NCBI RefSeq assembly: GCF_003626975.1 | Contig: NZ_CP032616.1 | Location: 3,782,001 to 3,846,000, forward strand | Direction of reading: 5' to 3' | Source: Pseudomonas sp. DY-1 | GTDB lineage: Bacteria; Pseudomonadota; Gammaproteobacteria; Pseudomonadales; Pseudomonadaceae | Length of the DNA: 64,000 nt | In this document: positions 17,781-26,100 of the stretch, in pieces | How positions within the stretch are numbered: the stretch's first letter is position 1 | How the letters are laid out: each line of letters starts with the position of its first letter | Made by a program: the position numbers and the translations under genes | The notes under the pieces: model-generated | Databases searched by the model: none | What the model saw: only the letters and a program-made list of their open reading frames with translations | What the model was told of the DNA's origin: nothing

Positions 17781-19157
17781 TCAGCACTCCACGGCACTCA
17801 CGGCCAGACCACCGCGCGAGGTTTCCTTGTATTTGTCGTGCATGTCGGCGCCGGTGTCGCGCATGGTGCGGATCACCCGGTCCAGCGAGATGAAGTGCTC
17901 GCCATCGCCGCGCAGCGCCATCTGCGCCGCGTTGATCGCCTTCACCGCGGCAATCGCGTTGCGCTCGATGCACGGCACCTGCACCAGCCCGCCCACCGGG
18001 TCGCAGGTCAGCCCGAGGTTGTGCTCCAGGCCGATCTCGGCGGCATTCTCCAGCTGCGCCGGGGTCGCCCCCAGCACTTCCGCCAGCCCCGCCGCCGCCA
18101 TCGCGCAGGCCGAGCCGACTTCGCCCTGGCAGCCCACTTCGGCACCCGAGATGGACGCGTTCTTCTTGCACAGGATGCCCACCGCCGCCGCGCCGAGGAA
18201 GAAGTTCACCACGTCGTCCTCGGTGGCCTCGGGGTTGAAGCGCATGTAGTAGTGCAGCACCGCCGGGATGATCCCCGCCGCGCCGTTGGTGGGCGCGGTG
18301 ACCATGCGCCCGCCGGCGGCGTTTTCCTCGTTCACCGCCAGGGCGTAGAGGTTCACCCATTCCATCGCGCTCATGGTCGAGCCAATGACGTTGGGCTTAC
18401 CCAGTTCCTGCAGGCTGCGGTGCAGCTTGGCGGCGCGCCGGCGCACGTTCAGCCCGCCGGGCAGGATGCCCTCGTGGCCGAGGCCGTTGGTCACGCACTC
18501 CTGCATGGCGTCCCAGAGCTTCAGCAGTCCGGCGCGGATCTCCGCTTCGCTGCGCCAGGCCTTCTCGTTGGCCAGCATCAGTTCGGCAATGCGCAGGTTG
18601 TGGCGCTGGCAGAGTTCCAGCAGCTCTTCGGCGCTGGAGAAGTCGTAAGGCAGCTCGGTGGTGTCCTGGTCGAGCTGGCCGGAGCGGGCCTGGGCCTCGT
18701 CGACCACGAAGCCGCCGCCGATGGAGTAGTAGGTGTCGCGGTGCAGTTCACCCGCCTCGCCTTCGACGATCAGCGTCATGGCGTTGGGGTGGTACGGCAA
18801 GTTTTCCTCGAGCAGCAGCAGGTCGCGCTGCCAGTCGAAGGCCACCGGGTGGCTGCCGCCCAACAGCAGTTCGCAGGACGCCTGCAGCGCCTCGATGCGC
18901 GGGGCGATCTGCTTCGGGTCGACCCGATCCGGCCATTCGCCCATCAGCCCGACCAGGGTCGCGCGGTCGGTGCCGTGGCCGACGCCGGTGGCCGACAGCG
19001 AGCCGTACAGGCGCACCTCGACCCGCGTCACCTGCTCCAGCAGGCCGCGCTCGCGCAGCGCCGTGGCAAACAGCGCCGCCGCCCGCATCGGGCCCACGGT
19101 GTGCGAGCTGGAAGGGCCGATACCGATCTTGAACAGGTCGAACACGCTGATAGCCAT
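17781..19157 (-). CDS. sdaB: L-serine dehydratase (ammonia-lyase), copy 1
   Basis: A 458-residue iron-sulfur L-serine deaminase converting serine to pyruvate and ammonia. It has the beta-domain motif [16 protein letters not shown], the catalytic-domain [14 protein letters not shown], and the cluster-region cysteines in [23 protein letters not shown] and VPCIERNA. It differs from the copy at 62403-63779 at only two residues (T/S and V/I) and in the start codon, ATG here. It leads an operon with the shortened GATR gene. An operator-like motif lies about 102-133 bases upstream. It gives the last step from creatinine to central metabolism. Confidence 0.95.
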   Translation of the reverse strand: MAISVFDLFKIGIGPSSSHTVGPMRAAALFATALRERGLLEQVTRVEVRLYGSLSATGVGHGTDRATLVGLMGEWPDRVDPKQIAPRIEALQASCELLLGGSHPVAFDWQRDLLLLEENLPYHPNAMTLIVEGEAGELHRDTYYSIGGGFVVDEAQARSGQLDQDTTELPYDFSSAEELLELCQRHNLRIAELMLANEKAWRSEAEIRAGLLKLWDAMQECVTNGLGHEGILPGGLNVRRRAAKLHRSLQELGKPNVIGSTMSAMEWVNLYALAVNEENAAGGRMVTAPTNGAAGIIPAVLHYYMRFNPEATEDDVVNFFLGAAAVGILCKKNASISGAEVGCQGEVGSACAMAAAGLAEVLGATPAQLENAAEIGLEHNLGLTCDPVGGLVQVPCIERNAIAAVKAINAAQMALRGDGEHFISLDRVIRTMRDTGADMHDKYKETSRGGLAVSAVEC

Positions 19158-19177
19158 GCCGGTTCCCCGAATACATC

Positions 19178-19232
19178 TGTGGGAGCGATTTCAATCGCGA
19201 TTGCAGGCCGCAGGCCTGCCCTTCCCTACAGG
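19178..19232. repeat. REP-like unit, GGGAGCGATTTCAATCGC class
   Basis: Begins CTGTGGGAGCGATTTCAATC and ends CCTGCCCTTCCCTACAGG, with internal GCAGGCC/GGCCTGC symmetry. It lies just upstream of sda copy 1. Confidence 0.65.
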
Positions 19233-19258
19233 ATTCTCCCGATCCGGCATCAGCAGAA

Positions 19259-19290
19259 TCTGTCCGTATCCGACCCGAAAATGTACGGGG
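19259..19290 (-). promoter_or_regulatory. Operator-like motif upstream of sda copy 1
   Basis: Contains CCGTATCCGACCCGAAAATG (plus-strand reading), sharing TATCCGACCCGAA with the sites upstream of creatininase and creatinase. The second half-site seen in those two copies is not evident here. The start codon is about 102 bases away. Confidence 0.55.
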
Positions 19291-19312
19291 GCACCGCCCT
19301 CGCCCACAGAAA

Positions 19313-19467
19313 CCGGGGATCATGCTGTGGATAAGCTGTAGAGCCACCGCCCAGCCCCAGGCACTGCGCCACTTCCAACCAAATGGTCAATTCTTGAACC
19401 ATTTCAGCCACTTGTAGAAAGAGCTGCCCCCAGAATCTGTGCAGGGGCTTGTGGATAAGGTGTGAGC
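19313..19467 (+). repeat. Phased DnaA-box-like element 1
   Basis: GGGGATCATGCTGTGGATAA, then GCTGTAGAGCC. A second arm about 110 bases on has ATCTGTGCAG and a second TGTGGATAA. Both TGTGGATAA words (19326 and 19450) are perfect complements of TTATCCACA. Related elements start near 21425, 23236, 23473, 23759 and 26803. Confidence 0.6.
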
Positions 19468-19671
19468 GTCCGGCCAGGGGCCCGGTGGCCGGGGCCTTTG
19501 CCGGAGCTGATCAGTAAATGCACAGCCCAGGGAAAATTAAACGCACGCTTAAATTTTGTAACCCGCGCCACCCCCGGCTTTGGCTGCTGGTATAAAAGTT
19601 TCCGTTCAAATTATGAGCAGCCCGAGACCCAGGCTAACGTTCAAGTCACAAGAACAACGGAGACCCGCCCC

Positions 19672-20070
19672 ATGAATCCCGGCACCCAGGTAGAGGCTGA
19701 TTTCATCGTCCTGCCCAGCGACACCGCCAAGGCCCTGCCCCTCTCCCCTGACGACGATTTCCCCGAGGTGTTCGCCACCTCACGCATGATCGCCCTGATG
19801 GAGCTGGCCGCATCGCGCTGCATGCGTCCCCTGCTGCAGGACGGCCAGCTCTCGGTGGGCGTCGGTGTGGATATCCGCCACCTCGGCGCCACCCCGGTGG
19901 GCGTCCGCGTATCGGCCCGCGCCACCTTCCTCGGTCAGGAAGGCAAACTCTACCTGTTCAAGGTCGAAGCCTTTGACGAGGGCGGCCTGATTGGCGAGGG
20001 CCAGCACAGCCGCGCCATCGTCGCCACCGACCGGCTGCTTGCCGGGGCCCATGCCCGCAACCAACGCTGA
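19672..20070 (+). CDS. FlK-like acyl-CoA thioesterase family protein
   Basis: A 132-residue hotdog-fold protein resembling the fluoroacetyl-CoA thioesterase-like family (FATSRMIALMELAASRCM, followed by SVGVGVDIRHLGATPVG and GEGQHSRAIV). The ATG at 19672 has GGAG upstream; a longer frame from 19462 would run through promoter-like, AT-rich DNA. It is first in a run with an alpha/beta hydrolase and a second thioesterase. In P. aeruginosa comparable genes lie near the carnitine cluster (recollection, not verified), so a role in acyl-carnitine or acyl-CoA clean-up is possible. Confidence 0.75.
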   Translation: MNPGTQVEADFIVLPSDTAKALPLSPDDDFPEVFATSRMIALMELAASRCMRPLLQDGQLSVGVGVDIRHLGATPVGVRVSARATFLGQEGKLYLFKVEAFDEGGLIGEGQHSRAIVATDRLLAGAHARNQR

Positions 20071-20082
20071 ACCGAATTCCCC

Positions 20083-20985
20083 ATGACACGACCCGATGCC
20101 CGGCCCCGGCGCTTGCGGCTGCCAGACGGCCGCACCCTGGCCTACCAGCTCTACGGCGCCAGCGAAGGCCGCCCGCTCTACTACTTCCACGGTTTTCCCG
20201 GCAGCCGCCTGCAAGCCGCGCTGCACCATGAACAAGCCCTGGCGGCCGACGTCTGCCTGGTAGCGCCGGATCGGCCCGGTTTCGGCTGGTCCGACTACCA
20301 GGCTGGTCGCAGCATCCTCGACTGGGCCGACGACGTGGCCTTCATGGCCGATACCCTTAGCCATCGGCGCTTCGGCGTGGTCGGCGTGTCTTGCGGTGGC
20401 CCCTATGCGCTGGCCTGTGCCCATCAGATGGGTCAGCGCCTGGACTACGTCGGGCTGCTGGCCGGCATGGGACCAATGGACATCCCCGAACTGCGTACGG
20501 CGCAATTGCCGGCTCTCAAGGTGATGTTCGGCCTTGCCCGCCTCCATCCCCGCTTTGCCAGCCCGCTGCTGTCACTGGATCGACTGATGTTCCTGCACAC
20601 CCCGGAGCGCGCACTGAAAGGCCTCGCTGGCCTTCTGGCAGAGCCGGATCGCCAGTTGCTGACAGATGATCCACTGGCTGCGCAAGACTTCGCGACCTTT
20701 CTGGCCGAGGCCTATCGCCAAGGCATTCGCGGTGCCTGCCTGGAAGCTGGGCTGATCGCCGCGCCCCGTCCCTACGCGCTGGAAGATATCCAGGCGCCCG
20801 TGCACCTCTACCAGAGCGGCCTCGACCGCCACGTACCGGAGGCCATGGGGCGCTATCTCCAGGCGCGCTTGCCCCGCGCGAGCCTGCGCCTTTACCCACA
20901 AGAGGGGCATCTTTCCATCGTGATCAACCAGTTCCCCCAGGTGCTGGCGGACTTTGAACATTCCCGGCAGAACGAGGCAGCCTGA
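20083..20985 (+). CDS. Alpha/beta hydrolase
   Basis: A 300-residue cytosolic-looking alpha/beta hydrolase. It has the oxyanion-hole HGFPGS near residue 35, the nucleophile elbow GVSCGG (Ser as nucleophile) near residue 105, and the C-terminal catalytic histidine in QEGHLS. There is no signal peptide. It sits 12 bases after the FlK-like thioesterase and 1 base before the next thioesterase, so the three are probably one transcript. The substrate is unknown; short-chain acylcarnitine or choline esters would fit the surroundings but are not demonstrated. Confidence 0.85.
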   Translation: MTRPDARPRRLRLPDGRTLAYQLYGASEGRPLYYFHGFPGSRLQAALHHEQALAADVCLVAPDRPGFGWSDYQAGRSILDWADDVAFMADTLSHRRFGVVGVSCGGPYALACAHQMGQRLDYVGLLAGMGPMDIPELRTAQLPALKVMFGLARLHPRFASPLLSLDRLMFLHTPERALKGLAGLLAEPDRQLLTDDPLAAQDFATFLAEAYRQGIRGACLEAGLIAAPRPYALEDIQAPVHLYQSGLDRHVPEAMGRYLQARLPRASLRLYPQEGHLSIVINQFPQVLADFEHSRQNEAA

Positions 20986-20986
20986 C

Positions 20987-21406
20987 ATGAGTGATTCCCT
21001 GACCTACCGCGGTGCCGTCTATCCCTGGCATTGCGATCACATGGGTCACATGAACGTGATGTGGTACGTCGGCAAGTTCGACGAAGCGACCTGGCAGCTC
21101 TTCACGCTGTTGGGCCTGGCCCCTTCGCGCCTGCGCGGGGAGAACGCCGGGATGGCGGCGGTGGAACAGCGGATCGAGTACCGCCGCGAGCTGCATGCCG
21201 GGGATGTGGTGTCCATTCACTCGCGGGTGCTGGAAGTGAAGGACAAGTCGATCCGCTTCTGCCACGAGATGCGCAATGACGAGACCGGCGAGATCGCCGC
21301 CGTCACGACCCTGGTGGGCGTGCACCTGGACACCTTGGCACGCAAGGCCCGGGCATTTCCGGAAGATGTCCGCACGCGGGCGTTGGCCTGGCAGCCCGTC
21401 GACTGA
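20987..21406 (+). CDS. 4HBT-type hotdog thioesterase
   Basis: A 139-residue single hotdog domain with the 4-hydroxybenzoyl-CoA thioesterase-like signature (HCDHMGHMNVMWYVGKFDEA). The start at 20987 lies 1 base after the upstream hydrolase stop; the longer frame would overlap that gene. It probably hydrolyses a small acyl-CoA. A second, distinct thioesterase (cdhB) belongs to the carnitine genes at 41899. Confidence 0.85.
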   Translation: MSDSLTYRGAVYPWHCDHMGHMNVMWYVGKFDEATWQLFTLLGLAPSRLRGENAGMAAVEQRIEYRRELHAGDVVSIHSRVLEVKDKSIRFCHEMRNDETGEIAAVTTLVGVHLDTLARKARAFPEDVRTRALAWQPVD

Positions 21407-21416
21407 CGGCTATCCC

Positions 21417-21480
21417 CACAAAGCGTGGACGTTCCTGTGGACAAACTGTGGGAGCGGCCACGCAGCCCGCGAAATGCCTG
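21417..21480 (+). repeat. Phased DnaA-box-like element 2, short form
   Basis: GTGGACGTTCCTGTGGACAA starts at 21425, with the two GTGGA words 11 bases apart as in the other copies, followed by ACTGTGGGAGCGG. No second arm is evident. Confidence 0.5.
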
Positions 21481-21507
21481 GGCTGCAGCCGATCGATCAG
21501 ATTGTGT

Positions 21508-21810
21508 TCAGCCGTTCAGCTGACTCAGGCAGGACTGGGACACCTTGATCAGGCGTTGGTGAGTCTGTTCGGGCAAGGGGGTTTTCTGGGTCTTCAACAC
21601 TTCGAGTTCGGTGGTGCTGAACTCGCTGCTGACGCGGTCGGCGGCGCAACTGCAATAACGCTGTAGCTTGTCGCCGGGGACATTGGCCTGGGCACTGGTC
21701 TTGCACTCCTGAATGAAGTGGTCGCGCTCGCCGCTCGGCCATTCGGCGGCTACGGCCGGCAGGCCGACCAGCACGGGGATGAACAGGGCAATCAGGGTCG
21801 GGTAACGCAT
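21508..21810 (-). CDS. Small secreted protein of unknown function
   Basis: A 100-residue protein with a clear signal peptide (RYPTLIALFIPVLVGLPAVAA, cleavage after about residue 22). The mature part has four cysteines (ECKTS, RYCSCAA, SQSCL) that could form disulfides. A strong AAGGAGG ribosome-binding site precedes the ATG at 21810. I do not recognise the family. It is monocistronic, convergent with the thioesterase gene and divergent from ltaE. Confidence 0.75.
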   Translation of the reverse strand: MRYPTLIALFIPVLVGLPAVAAEWPSGERDHFIQECKTSAQANVPGDKLQRYCSCAADRVSSEFSTTELEVLKTQKTPLPEQTHQRLIKVSQSCLSQLNG

Positions 21811-22017
21811 GTCGGTTCCTCCTTCCTGGGCAGGGCGTCGCCGTGAGGCGGGCTCTTGGTTTCTGAGGGTTGGATGGCCTCGGGAGTTCCCCTTGCCTGA
21901 CCAGGCGCCAGCCATGGAAAAGGATGTCGCCTCTAACGAATCCCAAGCGTCCAACCTGGCGTAAAGTTAGGCCCCATACGCCTGTGCCTGCAGGCGAACG
22001 GACAGAAGGACCAGGAC

Positions 22018-23058
22018 ATGACCGACCAGACCCAGCAATTCGCCAGCGACAACTACTCCGGTATCTGCCCGGAAGCGTGGGCCGCGATGGCCGAGGCCAA
22101 TCGTGGCCATGAACGCGCCTATGGCGATGACCAGTGGACCGCGCGGGCCGCCGACCATTTCCGGGATTTGTTCGAAACCGACTGCGAAGTCTTCTTCGCC
22201 TTCAACGGCACCGCGGCCAACTCCCTCGCCCTTGCCTCTCTGTGCCAGAGCTACCACAGCGTGATCTGCTCCGAGACCGCCCACGTCGAGACCGACGAAT
22301 GCGGCGCGCCGGAATTCTTCTCCAACGGGTCCAAGCTGCTGCTGGCCAAGACCACCGACGGCAAGCTGACCCCGGAGGCAATCCGCGAAATTGCCCTCAA
22401 GCGCCAGGACATCCACTATCCGAAACCCCGCGTTGTCACCCTTACCCAAGCTACCGAAGTGGGCACGGTCTACCGTCCCGAGGAAGTCCGCGCCATCAGC
22501 CAGGTGTGCAAGGAACTGGGCCTGAACCTGCACATGGACGGAGCGCGCTTCTCCAATGCCTGTGCCTTCCTCGGCTGCTCGCCGGCTGACCTGACCTGGA
22601 AGGCCGGGGTGGACGTACTCTGCTTTGGCGGTACCAAGAACGGCATGGCAGTAGGCGAGGCCATCCTCTTCTTCAATCGCGAGCTGGCCGAAGATTTCGA
22701 CTACCGCTGCAAACAGGCCGGCCAGTTGGCTTCGAAAATGCGCTTCCTCGCCGCTCCCTGGGTTGGCCTGCTGCAGGACGATGCCTGGCTGCACTACGGC
22801 AAGCACGCCAACGCCTGCGCCCAGCTGCTGGCCGAACTGGTTGCCGACGTACCGGGCGTGAGCCTGATGTTCCCGGTGGAAGCCAACGGCGTGTTCCTGC
22901 AGATGTCCGAGCCGGCGCTGGACTACCTGCGCGCCAAGGGCTGGCGTTTCTATACCTTCATTGGCGCCGGTGGTGCCCGCTTCATGTGCTCCTGGGACAC
23001 CGAGATGGATCGCGTGCGTGAATTGGCCGCGGATATCCGTGCGGCGATGGGGGCCTGA
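22018..23058 (+). CDS. ltaE: Low-specificity L-threonine aldolase
   Basis: A 346-residue PLP enzyme that cleaves L-threonine or allo-threonine to glycine and acetaldehyde. The PLP lysine is in CFGGTKNGMAVGEA. The N-terminal region FASDNYSGICPEAW and the HMDGARFSNA segment fit the family. The same gene is near the sox and gbc genes in P. aeruginosa and P. putida (established gene-order knowledge). It could add glycine to the pool used by glyA or handle beta-hydroxy amino acids. Confidence 0.93.
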   Translation: MTDQTQQFASDNYSGICPEAWAAMAEANRGHERAYGDDQWTARAADHFRDLFETDCEVFFAFNGTAANSLALASLCQSYHSVICSETAHVETDECGAPEFFSNGSKLLLAKTTDGKLTPEAIREIALKRQDIHYPKPRVVTLTQATEVGTVYRPEEVRAISQVCKELGLNLHMDGARFSNACAFLGCSPADLTWKAGVDVLCFGGTKNGMAVGEAILFFNRELAEDFDYRCKQAGQLASKMRFLAAPWVGLLQDDAWLHYGKHANACAQLLAELVADVPGVSLMFPVEANGVFLQMSEPALDYLRAKGWRFYTFIGAGGARFMCSWDTEMDRVRELAADIRAAMGA

Positions 23059-23081
23059 TCCACGCCTCCCGCTTCCTTCCC

Positions 23082-23183
23082 CTGTGGGGGCGAATTCATT
23101 CGCTAAGGGCCGCGCAGTTGCGCCCTTGTCGCTCCGGCGGGCAGGCCTGCGGCCTGCATAGCGATTGAAATCGCCCCCACAAG
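23082..23183. repeat. REP-like inverted pair, GGGGGCGAATTCATTCGC class
   Basis: Opens CTGTGGGGGCGAATTCATTC and closes GCGATTGAAATCGCCCCCAC, with internal GCAGGCC palindromes. It lies directly after ltaE and may form a stem-loop at its mRNA end. Confidence 0.8.
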
Positions 23184-23232
23184 TTTCTCCCACAGACGTG
23201 CGCCCCGCCCTTTTCCCGCCTTACCCCCGTTT

Positions 23233-23398
23233 TCCGTGGATCAAGCTGTGGACAATCTGTAGAGCCAAGGCTGCAGCCCGCGCCAGCCGTGGCATCCCAG
23301 TACTTGGATATTTTCTGATCTATTTCAAGAACTTGCGATTTATTCCACACAAAATCTGTGCAGCGAAAGGTACACAAACTGTGGAAAACTTCCTGAAG
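23233..23398 (+). repeat. Phased DnaA-box-like element 3
   Basis: GTGGATCAAGCTGTGGACAA, then TCTGTAGAGCC. The second arm has AAATCTGTGCAG about 109 bases on, then CTGTGGAAAAC. The layout matches element 1 at 19313. Confidence 0.6.
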
Positions 23399-23472
23399 CC
23401 CTAGTCTCGCCTGCGATACACCGAATTGTTCATCTTTTGACCAAGCAACATCAGCGGGCCGATTACCCCCAG

Positions 23473-23626
23473 ATCATGTGGATAAGACTGTGGAAAATCT
23501 GTTGATGCCGCTGTATAGCTAAAGCCCCGTCTTTTCTGGCCTTCAGCCTTTTTCACACAAAATAGATCCCGCTCGCCGAAAACTTTCACACAAAAGTCGT
23601 GAAGAACCCTGTGGAAAAACTCTTTG
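23473..23626 (+). repeat. Phased DnaA-box-like element 4
   Basis: GTGGATAAGACTGTGGAAAA, then TCTGTTGATGCC. It contains one perfect TTATCCACA complement at 23477-23485. A second arm carries two TTCACACAAAA words and CCTGTGGAAAAAC. Confidence 0.55.
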
Positions 23627-23758
23627 CAAGTCACCCAAAGCCAGCATTCGCGGGCTGTACAGCCTGTCGATCAATTACCGATCAGTCGAACTTTTTTGCT
23701 TCCGAACGCCCCTGATCGCACCTTGAACGGTGGAAAACCCTGCTCTTACTCACAAAGC

Positions 23759-23875
23759 CGGTGGATCCTTCTGTGGACAAGCTGTACAGACACTTGCCGG
23801 GACCAGGAATGGCGCGGCCTGCAGTGATTCGTACATTTTTCAAGCAATATCAACAGGTTGCGGAAAGCGCCGGAC
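23759..23875 (+). repeat. Phased DnaA-box-like element 5
   Basis: GTGGATCCTTCTGTGGACAA, then GCTGTACAGAC, followed by TTTTTCAAGCAATATCAACA. It ends about 60 bases upstream of the EF-G-like gene. Confidence 0.55.
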
Positions 23876-23935
23876 ATCCGGGGCAGGCATGGGGCGCCTG
23901 CCTATACTGGAAACACCCAGTGTGCGGAGGTACTC

Positions 23936-25981
23936 ATGGCGAACTACTCGGTGGAATCCATTCGAACGGTCGCCCTGGTCGGCCATGGCGACAGCGGCAA
24001 GACCAGCCTGACCGAAGCCCTGCTGCAGAGCAGCGGCGCGATTGCCAGCGCCGGCAGTCTGGAGCGCGGCGACACGGTTTGTGACTTCGATCCACTGGAG
24101 CGTGAGTACCGCCACTCCCTCGCCTCGGCCCTGGCGCACTGCAGCCACGCGGGTGCCGAACTCAATCTGATCGACACGCCCGGCTACCCGGACTTCATCG
24201 GCCAGTCCATTGCCGCCCTGGCGGCGGTGGAAACCGCACTGGTGGTGGTCAATGCACAGAGCGGCATCGAGCTGACCACGCGCCGCATGATGGCTATGGC
24301 CGCCGAACGCGGGCTGTGCCGGATGCTGGTGGTGAACAAGATCGACGCCGAGCGGGTCGATCTCCCCGCCTTGCTGGCCAACCTGCGGGAAGTCTTCGGT
24401 AAGGAGGTGCTGCCGCTGAACCTGCCAGCAGACAATGCGAGCCGCGTGGTGGATTGCTTCTTCGAGCCGGCCGGCGATGCCGACTTTTCCTCGGTGGCCG
24501 AAGCGCACCAGGCCCTGGTCGACCAGGTCGTGGAAGTAGACGAGGAACTGATGGCGCGCTACCTGGAGCAGGGCGAGATCGCTCCGGCGGAACTGCACGA
24601 ACCCTTCGAGCGGGCACTGCGCGAAGGGCACCTGATTCCCCTGTGCTTCACCTCTGCACGCACCGGTGCGGGAGTGGCCGAGTTGTTGGATATCCTTGCG
24701 CGCCTGGCTCCCAACCCAACTGAGGGCAACCCCCCGCTCTTTCTCAAGGGCGAGGGAGCGAATGCCAAAACCTTCCGTTCCCGGCCTGACCCACAGCAAC
24801 ACGTACTGGCCCACGTCTTCAAGGTGGTGATCGACCCCTTCGTGGGAAAGCTGGGCATTTTCCGTGTACACCAGGGCACCCTGATGCGCGACATGCAGTT
24901 GTTCGTCGGCGATGGGCGCAAGCCTTTCAAGCTCGGTCATCTTCTGCGCCTGCAAGGCAAGCGCCATGAGGAAGTGACCCGACTGGTCCCCGGTGATTTC
25001 GGTGCCCTGACCAAGGTGGACGAAGTGGAGTTCGATTCGGTCCTGCACGACTCCCACGACGAGGACCAGATTCATCTCAAGCCCCTGGATTTCCCAGCGC
25101 CCATGCAAGGCCTCGCAATCGAGGCCAAACGCCGCGGCGATGAACAGCGCATCGCCGAGGTGCTAAGCCGGCTGCAGGCAGAGGACCCGTGCGTGAAGCT
25201 GGACTACCAGGCCTCCACCCAGGAGACCGTGTTGCGCGGCATGGGCGAGCTGCACTTGCGCTACCTGCTGGATCGCATCACCGGCACCTACAAGCTGGAA
25301 GTGGAAACCCGTCCGCCCAAGGTCCCTTATCGCGAAGCCATTACCCGCCCCGCCGAGGGGCACAGCCGACACAAGAAGCAGACCGGCGGCGCCGGCCAGT
25401 TCGGCGAGGTGTTCCTGCGCATCGAGCCATTGCCGCGCGGCAGCGGGTTCGCCTTCACCGATGAGGTGAAGGGCGGCGTGATTCCGTCGCAGTTCATACT
25501 CTCGGTGGAGAAGGGCGTGCGCTCGGTACTCGCCTGCGGGCCGCTGGCGGGCCTTCCGGTAGAGGACCTCAAGGTCACTGTCTATGACGGCAAGCACCAC
25601 CCGGTGGACTCGAAGGACATCGCTTTCCAGGCTGCCGGACGCAAGGCCATGCTCGATGCCCTGCGCGCCGCCTCCGAAGTGGTGCTCGAACCAGTGGTGG
25701 CGGTAGAAGTAACCGCGCCGGAAGCCAATCTTGGGGATATCACGACGGACCTCATCGGCCGTCGCGGCCAGGTCACCGGTACAGAGTCGCTGTCCCAGGG
25801 CCTCGCGCTGGTATTCGGCCAGGTTCCCCTGGCAGAGCTGGACGGCTACGCCGGTCGCCTCAAGGCAATCACTCAGGGCCATGGCGCCTTCAGCATGATC
25901 CTCAGCCACTACAGCGCCGCGCCGCAGGACGTGCAGCAGAAACTTGCCGGGAGCTACAAGGCGGTGCAGGAGGAGGATTGA
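23936..25981 (+). CDS. Elongation factor G-like GTPase (paralogue)
   Basis: A 681-residue protein with the full EF-G layout: GTPase motifs GHGDSGKTSLT (G1), DTPGYPDF (G3) and NKID (G4), then the domain II to V segments (TGGAGQFGEVFLRIEP, DEVKGGVIPSQFI). The ATG at 23936 has GGAGG 6 bases upstream. It is somewhat shorter than housekeeping FusA (about 700 residues) and stands alone, away from ribosomal protein genes, so it is probably an EF-G paralogue with a special role. No tetracycline-resistance or recycling-specific feature could be identified by eye. Confidence 0.88.
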   Translation: MANYSVESIRTVALVGHGDSGKTSLTEALLQSSGAIASAGSLERGDTVCDFDPLEREYRHSLASALAHCSHAGAELNLIDTPGYPDFIGQSIAALAAVETALVVVNAQSGIELTTRRMMAMAAERGLCRMLVVNKIDAERVDLPALLANLREVFGKEVLPLNLPADNASRVVDCFFEPAGDADFSSVAEAHQALVDQVVEVDEELMARYLEQGEIAPAELHEPFERALREGHLIPLCFTSARTGAGVAELLDILARLAPNPTEGNPPLFLKGEGANAKTFRSRPDPQQHVLAHVFKVVIDPFVGKLGIFRVHQGTLMRDMQLFVGDGRKPFKLGHLLRLQGKRHEEVTRLVPGDFGALTKVDEVEFDSVLHDSHDEDQIHLKPLDFPAPMQGLAIEAKRRGDEQRIAEVLSRLQAEDPCVKLDYQASTQETVLRGMGELHLRYLLDRITGTYKLEVETRPPKVPYREAITRPAEGHSRHKKQTGGAGQFGEVFLRIEPLPRGSGFAFTDEVKGGVIPSQFILSVEKGVRSVLACGPLAGLPVEDLKVTVYDGKHHPVDSKDIAFQAAGRKAMLDALRAASEVVLEPVVAVEVTAPEANLGDITTDLIGRRGQVTGTESLSQGLALVFGQVPLAELDGYAGRLKAITQGHGAFSMILSHYSAAPQDVQQKLAGSYKAVQEED

Positions 25982-26007
25982 AGCGGGTGCAACTGCGGTG
26001 TTGTCTT

Positions 26008-26084
26008 CTGTAGGAGCGAATTCATTCGCGGAAGCGGACCGAAAGTTCGTCGTGAACCTTTCACGATTGAAATCGCTCCCACAG
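26008..26084. repeat. REP-like inverted pair after the EF-G-like gene
   Basis: Units CTGTAGGAGCGAATTCATTC and GATTGAAATCGCTCCCACAG face each other in the gap between the two convergent genes. Confidence 0.75.
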
Positions 26085-26100
26085 CCGGTTTGCTACTCAC

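Larger units (their letters stand above)
23059..23935. other. 877-base repeat-rich intergenic region without a gene
   Basis: Holds one REP-like pair and three phased DnaA-box-like elements, annotated separately. Open frames across it are short and built from repeat sequence, and I see no ribosome-binding site in front of any of them. Several GTGGAAAA and TTCACACAAAA words recur. Confidence 0.7.

Noticed and set aside
19313..23626. A replication origin, because of perfect DnaA boxes
   Set aside because: The boxes are dispersed over several gaps, there is no AT-rich unwinding region, and no dnaA, dnaN or rpmH gene is nearby. They are better treated as an interspersed repeat family.
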